A DNA stretch of 26,876 nt, taken from Planctomycetaceae bacterium (GTDB taxonomy: Bacteria > Planctomycetota > Planctomycetia > Pirellulales > Pirellulaceae). Numbering within the stretch: the stretch's first letter is position 1; every line of letters begins with the position of its first letter. The notes below the pieces were generated by a model. The model searched no databases and was not told the origin of the DNA. It saw nothing but the letters and a program-made list of their open reading frames with translations. The position numbers and the translations under genes are program-made. Positions 22,605 through 26,876 of this stretch are shown here, one piece after another. The stretch is taken from positions 1-26,876 of the forward strand of contig JABHUV010000246.1 of the NCBI GenBank assembly GCA_018658605.1, written 5' to 3'.

Positions 22605-22819
22605 GTTTACACATTCCTTGTTCTAGTGGTTTTGTTTGGTTTTGCGTATCGACTCGCCAGCATGTAATGATATCAATTAGTGACCCGTTGACGATAGATT
22701 TAACCACTCATTTAGAACAATGACCACGAAATATATAACCGGATCTTAATGTCGGGATAAATATATTTGGTAATGGCTAGGCAATTTGGTAGCATGATGA
22801 ATCCGAAGAGTTTCTATTG
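22605..22819. other. Divergent promoter region
   Basis: These 215 bases separate the starts of two divergent genes and are AT-rich, with several AT-only stretches such as AAATATATAA (22730-22739) and AAATATATTT (22759-22768). Promoters for both genes are expected here, but I cannot fix individual -35/-10 pairs. No coding frame was seen. Confidence 0.45.
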
Positions 22820-24379
22820 ATGAATTCCCTATTCCAAGGTATATGTTCGATGCAAATATGGGTGTGGATTACTAATAACGTATTGTTGTCTTGTGTTGCC
22901 GCGGTGGGTATTGTTCTATTATTATTATTTTTGCGTGACGTCATCCAAACTCGCCACGCGATCCAACGCAATTTTCCCGTAATCGGCCACTTGCGTTATT
23001 TCTTCGAAACAATTGGTCCTGAAATCAGGCAGTACTTCGTTGCCAACGACAAGGAAGAGAAACCTTTTAACCGGGATGAACGTCGATGGATATATGCGTC
23101 GGCCAAGGGCGCCAATAATACTTTTGGCTTCGGCACCACAGAACAGCTTTATGAGATCGGCTATCCCATTGTCAAGCATGCTGCCTTTCCATATCCAGAT
23201 GCAGAAGCGTACGCCGTGGGCGGCGATGAAACCGCAGTACCAGGACTTAAGGTGCTCGGCGAAATTCACGGTCGTGAGCGCTGCTTTCGACCGAATTCCA
23301 TCATCAATATTTCGGCGATGTCCTTCGGGTCACTAGGTGAGAAGGCGATTTCGGCGTTAAATCTCGGAGCGAAAGCAGCCGGTTGCCTGCACAATACAGG
23401 GGAAGGCGGTATCAGTCCCTATCACGCACTTGGCGGGGATTTAATGTGGCAGATTGGCACGGGCTATTTTGGTGCGCGCCGCGACGGCAAGTTTTCCCTT
23501 GATGTGTTACATCAACAAATTGAAGAACATCCCCAAGTCCGTTGTTTGGAAATTAAGTTATCCCAGGGCGCTAAGCCCGGCAAAGGTGGAATATTGCCTG
23601 GTGCCAAGGTGACTTCACAGATCGCAGCGATTCGAGGGATCCCCATTGGGCAAGATTGCATCTCACCCAATGGGCACACAGAGTTCTCGGACGTGGATGG
23701 CTTGATTGACTTTATTGAACGTATTGCCGAACGGACTGGTTTACCCGTGGGAGTTAAGAGCGCGATTGGGCATTTAGAATTTTGGCACGAATTAGCCGAG
23801 AAAATGAAGGCTCGAAACGAAGGGCCTGACTTTATTACTGTGGATGGAGCTGAGGGAGGGACTGGAGCTGCACCGTTGACGTTTAGTGACCATGTTGCGT
23901 TACCTCTTAAAGTCGGATTTGCGAGAGTTTATCCTATTTTTCAAGAAGCGGGACTGTCGCGAGGCATCACTTGGATTGGTAGCTCAAAGCTCGGTTTTCC
24001 CGACCGCACAATGGTCGCGTTGGCGATGGGCATGGATATGGTTGGCGTTGCACGTGAAGCAATGATGGCGATTGGTTGTATCCAAGCACAAAAATGCCAT
24101 TCCGGGCACTGTCCGGTGGGAGTTGCGACACAAAGCAAATGGTTGCAGCGTGGATTAGATGTTGAGGATAAAGCACATCGGTTTGCGTTGTATATCAAAA
24201 CATTTCGCAAAGAACTATTGGCGCTGGGGCGAGCTGCCGGTTATGAACATCCGCAGCAAATCACCTCAAGGGATATTGAAGTCTGTACGGGCGTCAACCA
24301 GTTTTCGACTCTCGAAGAAAGCCTCGGATACAAGAGCGACCGTCTAACGCTGGGCAGCATGGCGGAATTGGAACCTTAG
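22820..24379 (+). CDS. Membrane-anchored FMN-binding glutamate-synthase-family protein
   Basis: The 519-residue stand-alone version of the FMN-binding/Fe-S core of glutamate synthase has one N-terminal membrane segment (residues ~13-36). Visible core motifs are NISAMSFGSLGEKAISALN, CLHNTGEGGISPYH, EIKLSQGAKPGKGGILPGAKV, FITVDGAEGGTGAAP (FMN phosphate site) and the [3Fe-4S] cluster pattern C420-x5-C426-x4-C431 followed by PVGVATQ. It lacks the N-terminal glutamine amidotransferase domain and the C-terminal beta-helix of GltB, so ammonia channelling from glutamine is not possible in this chain. Such 'FMN-binding glutamate synthase family' proteins are widespread; their electron donor and substrate are not established. 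The ATG at 22820 follows a GAAGAG stretch; a TTG one codon upstream and an ATG at 22850 are alternatives. The stop is TAG. Confidence 0.85.
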   Translation: MNSLFQGICSMQIWVWITNNVLLSCVAAVGIVLLLLFLRDVIQTRHAIQRNFPVIGHLRYFFETIGPEIRQYFVANDKEEKPFNRDERRWIYASAKGANNTFGFGTTEQLYEIGYPIVKHAAFPYPDAEAYAVGGDETAVPGLKVLGEIHGRERCFRPNSIINISAMSFGSLGEKAISALNLGAKAAGCLHNTGEGGISPYHALGGDLMWQIGTGYFGARRDGKFSLDVLHQQIEEHPQVRCLEIKLSQGAKPGKGGILPGAKVTSQIAAIRGIPIGQDCISPNGHTEFSDVDGLIDFIERIAERTGLPVGVKSAIGHLEFWHELAEKMKARNEGPDFITVDGAEGGTGAAPLTFSDHVALPLKVGFARVYPIFQEAGLSRGITWIGSSKLGFPDRTMVALAMGMDMVGVAREAMMAIGCIQAQKCHSGHCPVGVATQSKWLQRGLDVEDKAHRFALYIKTFRKELLALGRAAGYEHPQQITSRDIEVCTGVNQFSTLEESLGYKSDRLTLGSMAELEP

Positions 24380-24430
24380 ATGTGAATTTAGCAGCGGCCC
24401 TACGACGTGCTGCCGCAGGGCGAATTTGTA

Positions 24431-25777
24431 CTAAGCTGCTTGGATCGACCGCATTTCCGCTTTGATGGTGAAAGTGGTTAATGCGATGGCCATCAGGCAA
24501 GCGGCGATAATAATCAGGAATCCCGCATCCCAATTGTCACCATAGTATTCGACGATCCACGGTATGAAGATGCTTGCTGTTAATGAACCGCCGATATAGC
24601 CAAATAGGCCAGTGAATCCCGCGGCCGTGCCAGCTGCTTTTTTGGGTACAAGATCGAGTGCAAACACGCCAATCAGCATCACTGGACCGTAGATTAAGAA
24701 CCCTATGCAAATTAACATGGCGATATCGATGTTTGGTTGACCACTCGGATTGAGCCAGTAGATAACGATACAAATTGTCGTCAAAACCATGAAAATGATA
24801 ACGGCAGGGGCGCGGCGACCTTGAAACACTTTGTCGGATAGGAAGCCGCAAGCAATTGTACCGGGGATTCCTGCTAACTCATAGAACGAATAGGCCCAAC
24901 TCGATTCGTCAAACGTGAATCCCTTTTCAGCTTGTAAATATGTGGGAGCCCAGTCAAGGACGCCGTAACGAACCAAATAAACAAAGGCATTAGCAATCGC
25001 GATCGCCCAGAGTAGCCGATTGGTAAGGACGTATTTAAAGAAAATGTCCGCTGTGGAAAATTCGTCTTCGTGCGAGGAATTATAGCCAAAAGTCACTGGG
25101 TAATCTTGATTGTATTCCTCAATTGGCGGTAGCCCTTGTGATTGAGGGGTGTCCCTTACCGTAAACAGGATTACCACAACAATGGCCAAAGCAAAAAAAC
25201 CGTGTACATATAAAATTGAATGCCAATCCCCAAACCATGCAACGGCAAAGATTGCCAAAGGCCCCACTAAAAATGCGCCAATATTATGAGCGACATTCCA
25301 AAATGACATCCATGTCCCACGCTCGCGTGGACTAAACCAATGAACCATCACACGGCCACTCGGTGGCCAACCCATTCCCTGAAACCAGCCGTTAATCAAC
25401 AGCAGCGTAAACATGATCGGAATGGAAGAGGTAGCCAGCGGAACCAACCCCATCGTAATCATAATCAATGCGCTAACAAACAAGCCAATCGCCATGAAAT
25501 AGCGAGAGTTGCTGCGGTCGGAAATGCTACCCATCAGAAATTTAGATAAACCATAGGCAATGGAAACGCCGGATAATGCGATGCCAAGTTCTGTTTTAGA
25601 GAATTCTCCCGTTTCAATTAAACTAGGCATCACTAAAGTGAAGTTTTTGCGAACGAGATAGTAGCCGGCATAACCGACGAAGATGCCTAGGAATACTTGC
25701 CAACGCATACGGCGATAAAATCGAGAGTCGAAGTCGCCAACTTCTTGTTGAGCGGGTGGTTTTAGAAATCCGTACAT
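24431..25777 (-). CDS. glpT: Glycerol-3-phosphate (organophosphate:phosphate) antiporter, GlpT type
   Basis: The 448-residue MFS antiporter is very close in sequence pattern to E. coli GlpT over its whole length. Shared segments include RRMRWQVFLGIFVGYAGYYLVRKNF, ALSGVSIAYGLSKFLMGSISDRSN, WFQGMGWPPSGRVMVHW, RDTPQSQGLPPIEEYNQDYP, VRYGVLDWAPTYL and LVPKKAAGTAAGFTGLFGYIGGS. The two substrate-phosphate arginines known in E. coli GlpT (Arg45, Arg269) correspond to Arg43 and Arg270 here. It has twelve membrane segments and sits in the inner membrane. It exchanges inorganic phosphate for glycerol-3-phosphate. UhpT or PgtP are alternatives, but the sequence favours GlpT. No glpQ, glpK or glpD is adjacent. 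It converges on the glutamate-synthase-like gene with a 51-base gap. The stop is TAG. Confidence 0.88.
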   Translation of the reverse strand: MYGFLKPPAQQEVGDFDSRFYRRMRWQVFLGIFVGYAGYYLVRKNFTLVMPSLIETGEFSKTELGIALSGVSIAYGLSKFLMGSISDRSNSRYFMAIGLFVSALIMITMGLVPLATSSIPIMFTLLLINGWFQGMGWPPSGRVMVHWFSPRERGTWMSFWNVAHNIGAFLVGPLAIFAVAWFGDWHSILYVHGFFALAIVVVILFTVRDTPQSQGLPPIEEYNQDYPVTFGYNSSHEDEFSTADIFFKYVLTNRLLWAIAIANAFVYLVRYGVLDWAPTYLQAEKGFTFDESSWAYSFYELAGIPGTIACGFLSDKVFQGRRAPAVIIFMVLTTICIVIYWLNPSGQPNIDIAMLICIGFLIYGPVMLIGVFALDLVPKKAAGTAAGFTGLFGYIGGSLTASIFIPWIVEYYGDNWDAGFLIIIAACLMAIALTTFTIKAEMRSIQAA

Positions 25778-25877
25778 GGCGGCTGGTCGCAGTTCTCTTG
25801 CAGAAAGTGGGATTTTAGGAAAACTGCCACGAATGAACAGGTTTACTGTAGCACCCTAGGGCTACTTATCAAGTGGG

Positions 25878-26231
25878 TTACTTGCAAGCACCACTATCGA
25901 TTGCCTCGTAGATTAATGGGCGGATGGCGATATCCAACAGAGGAGTATAGGGTAGCAGTTGACTCAGAACGACTACGCATAGATCGTCTTTCGGGGCAAT
26001 CGAAAAATGAGTGCTCGCCTTGTTGCACCAACCATATTCCCCAATAAGTCACGGTAAGTTGGGCTCGATAATTTCAGCCACGACCAGAAAGCCTAGACCA
26101 AAACCGATATCCGGCCGTAGTGCCTGCAAGTCGTTGTTGGCCGACAAGTTGTTAAAGTGTTGGGGTCACCCGTCGAAAGTTGATGGCAAATATACCGCGT
26201 AGGTCGGCAAGGGCAACCATGCTTCCCTAGC
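25878..26231 (-). pseudogene. Decayed C-terminal remnant of a class C beta-lactamase-like serine hydrolase
   Basis: On the minus strand one frame keeps ~115 codons of serine-hydrolase C-terminus: HFNNLSANNDLQALRP, DIGFGLGFLVV, GEYGW, ASTHFSIAPKDDLCVVVLSQ and LLPYTPLLDIAIRPLIYEAI, ending in TAA at 25880-25878. Homologues read roughly GSPGEYGWGGAASTHFWI here. The remnant has TGA at 26051-26049 and at 26168-26166, apparently at former Gly codons, and the GWGGAAST block is altered to GWCNKAST. Further upstream the frame meets TAA at 26234-26232, and no catalytic SxxK part is visible. I read it as a truncated, degenerating gene. A selenocysteine reading is rejected because these positions are not Cys in the family. 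Confidence 0.7.
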
Positions 26232-26519
26232 TTAACATTACTAGTATGTGGATGGTGTTCAATCTATGCAGCGTTTAACGGAACGTCGTAAATATTCCAT
26301 CACTTTGGGGGAAATTCCATAAAAAGGTGTGCAGAAACTATTGGAATTACTCCGAATACCCTTACATGCGGAAAAACCGATACATGTGTTATGTTCAGAT
26401 ATTTGAGCGATTGTAACGGAAGAAGCAACATTATTTAAATTTGTGGTTCCAAACGTTTTGGGTGTTTCCTTAGCTATTTAATATGGACCATAGAATGTTT
26501 TTAATTGGGGGATAGGAAT
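26232..26519. other. Intergenic leader upstream of the porin gene
   Basis: These 288 bases hold no coding frame that I recognise. They include AT-rich stretches (for example TTATTTAAATTT near 26430 and TATTTAAT near 26475) that could hold promoter elements for the porin gene. The ribosome site GGGGGATAGGA lies directly before the ATG at 26520. Confidence 0.45.
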
Positions 26520-26876
26520 ATGAAACTCAGTAAGTTACTACTGCTGGGTGCGTTTGCACTAGCAACTTTTAGCGGACAGGTTTCCGCAGAAGAATTGCAG
26601 CAACCGGTTATTCAACCTATTGCTTTCACGTTACAGGATGATGCAGCTGCAGATTCCGAAGCGAAGAAATGGAATATTTTCAAGCGTGATGACAAGGCGT
26701 TGGATATCAGTGGTTGGACGCAATTTGGATATCATGATCGTAACAACGGTCTTTTTAATGACAATGCCAAACAGGGCACTGTCCATCAAGTTTGGTTCGC
26801 GTTTGATAAAGCTTATGACGCTGATGCCGAAGGGCTTGGTTTCGGTTACCATTTCGATCTAATGTACGGTGCCGAC
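26520..26876 (+). CDS. BBP2-type outer-membrane beta-barrel porin, N-terminal part
   Basis: The gene starts at ATG 26520 and runs off the window, with 119 residues visible. A signal peptide occupies residues 1-24 (MKLSKLLLLGAFALATF...VSAEE). A linker follows, and then at ~60 the first strands of a barrel: ISGWTQFGYHDRNNGLF, then VHQVWFAFDKAYDA and GLGFGYHFDLMYGAD. This pattern (GW...FGYH.RN...FN......HQ.W...EK......G.G...D..YG.D) is the N-terminus of the BBP2/DUF1597-like porin family (putative beta-barrel porin-2, OmpL-like) that is abundant in planctomycetes. It would be an outer-membrane diffusion channel. Substrate and length cannot be judged from the fragment. Confidence 0.8.
   Translation, partial: MKLSKLLLLGAFALATFSGQVSAEELQQPVIQPIAFTLQDDAAADSEAKKWNIFKRDDKALDISGWTQFGYHDRNNGLFNDNAKQGTVHQVWFAFDKAYDADAEGLGFGYHFDLMYGAD

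Noticed and set aside
24380..24430. Bidirectional terminator between the glutamate-synthase-like gene and glpT
   Set aside because: Several short GC-rich pairings (such as GCGGC with GCCGC) are possible, but none is dominant and no T-tract follows.
26049..26168. Two in-frame TGA codons in the serine-hydrolase remnant as further selenocysteine codons
   Set aside because: They fall at positions that are Gly, not Cys, in the family, the surrounding conserved block is corrupted, and the catalytic part of the gene is missing. Decay explains them better.
1..26876. CRISPR arrays, tRNA or rRNA genes, insertion sequences or prophage genes
   Set aside because: No regularly spaced repeats, cloverleaf or rRNA-like sequence, transposase or phage protein was recognised in the window.

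Overview
The window looks like a chromosomal segment of a planctomycete (Pirellula/Rhodopirellula-like). The indicators are a sulfatase, two Tat-exported DUF1501 proteins, a ceramidase-like exported hydrolase, FG-GAP/ASPIC-UnbV proteins, TlpA-like thioredoxins and a BBP2-type porin. Shine-Dalgarno sites are often weak or absent, and many genes are separated by 50-250 bases rather than packed into tight operons. Lineage is inferred from gene content only.

Layout. 1-473: the 3' end of a sulfatase gene. 620-2310 (+): two tandem exported TlpA-like thioredoxin genes, each broken by an in-frame TGA exactly where the first Cys of WCxxC should be. 2348-5300 (-): ceramidase-like protein and DUF1501 protein. 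5467-8423 (+): SASA-type esterase overlapping (ATGA) an exported HExxH peptidase with a probable PA-IL-like C-terminal domain. 8438-18645 (-): typA with a clear intrinsic terminator, a DUF3179 protein also broken by an in-frame TGA at its active-site-like Cys, a CRTAC1-type lipoprotein, a very large TPR/FG-GAP/UnbV protein and a second DUF1501 protein. 18855-22604: nitroreductase (-), membrane-anchored TAXI-type binding protein (+), ABM-fold protein (+), HGSNAT-like acyltransferase (-). 22820-25777: membrane-anchored FMN/Fe-S glutamate-synthase-like protein (+) and a GlpT antiporter (-). 25878-26231: decayed serine-hydrolase remnant. 26520-end: start of a BBP2 porin.

Main result. Three genes (620-1720, 1774-2310 and complement 10560-11279) are best read as selenoproteins. 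In each the reading frame continues unchanged after a single TGA, family similarity continues across it, and the TGA sits at a redox-Cys position. A stable hairpin with G as the first loop base lies 22-32 nt downstream, as expected for a bacterial SECIS element read by SelB. TGA is an ordinary stop elsewhere in the window (the esterase and ceramidase-like genes), so this is not genome-wide reassignment. I am not aware of a described Sec-containing DUF3179 protein; that is the most novel candidate. No selA, selB, selC or selD was seen here, so the machinery would have to be elsewhere in the genome.

Most of the remaining genes encode envelope or secreted functions typical of planctomycetes: breakdown of sulfated or acetylated polysaccharides, exported peptidase and lipid hydrolase activity, phosphate-ester uptake and periplasmic thiol redox chemistry.
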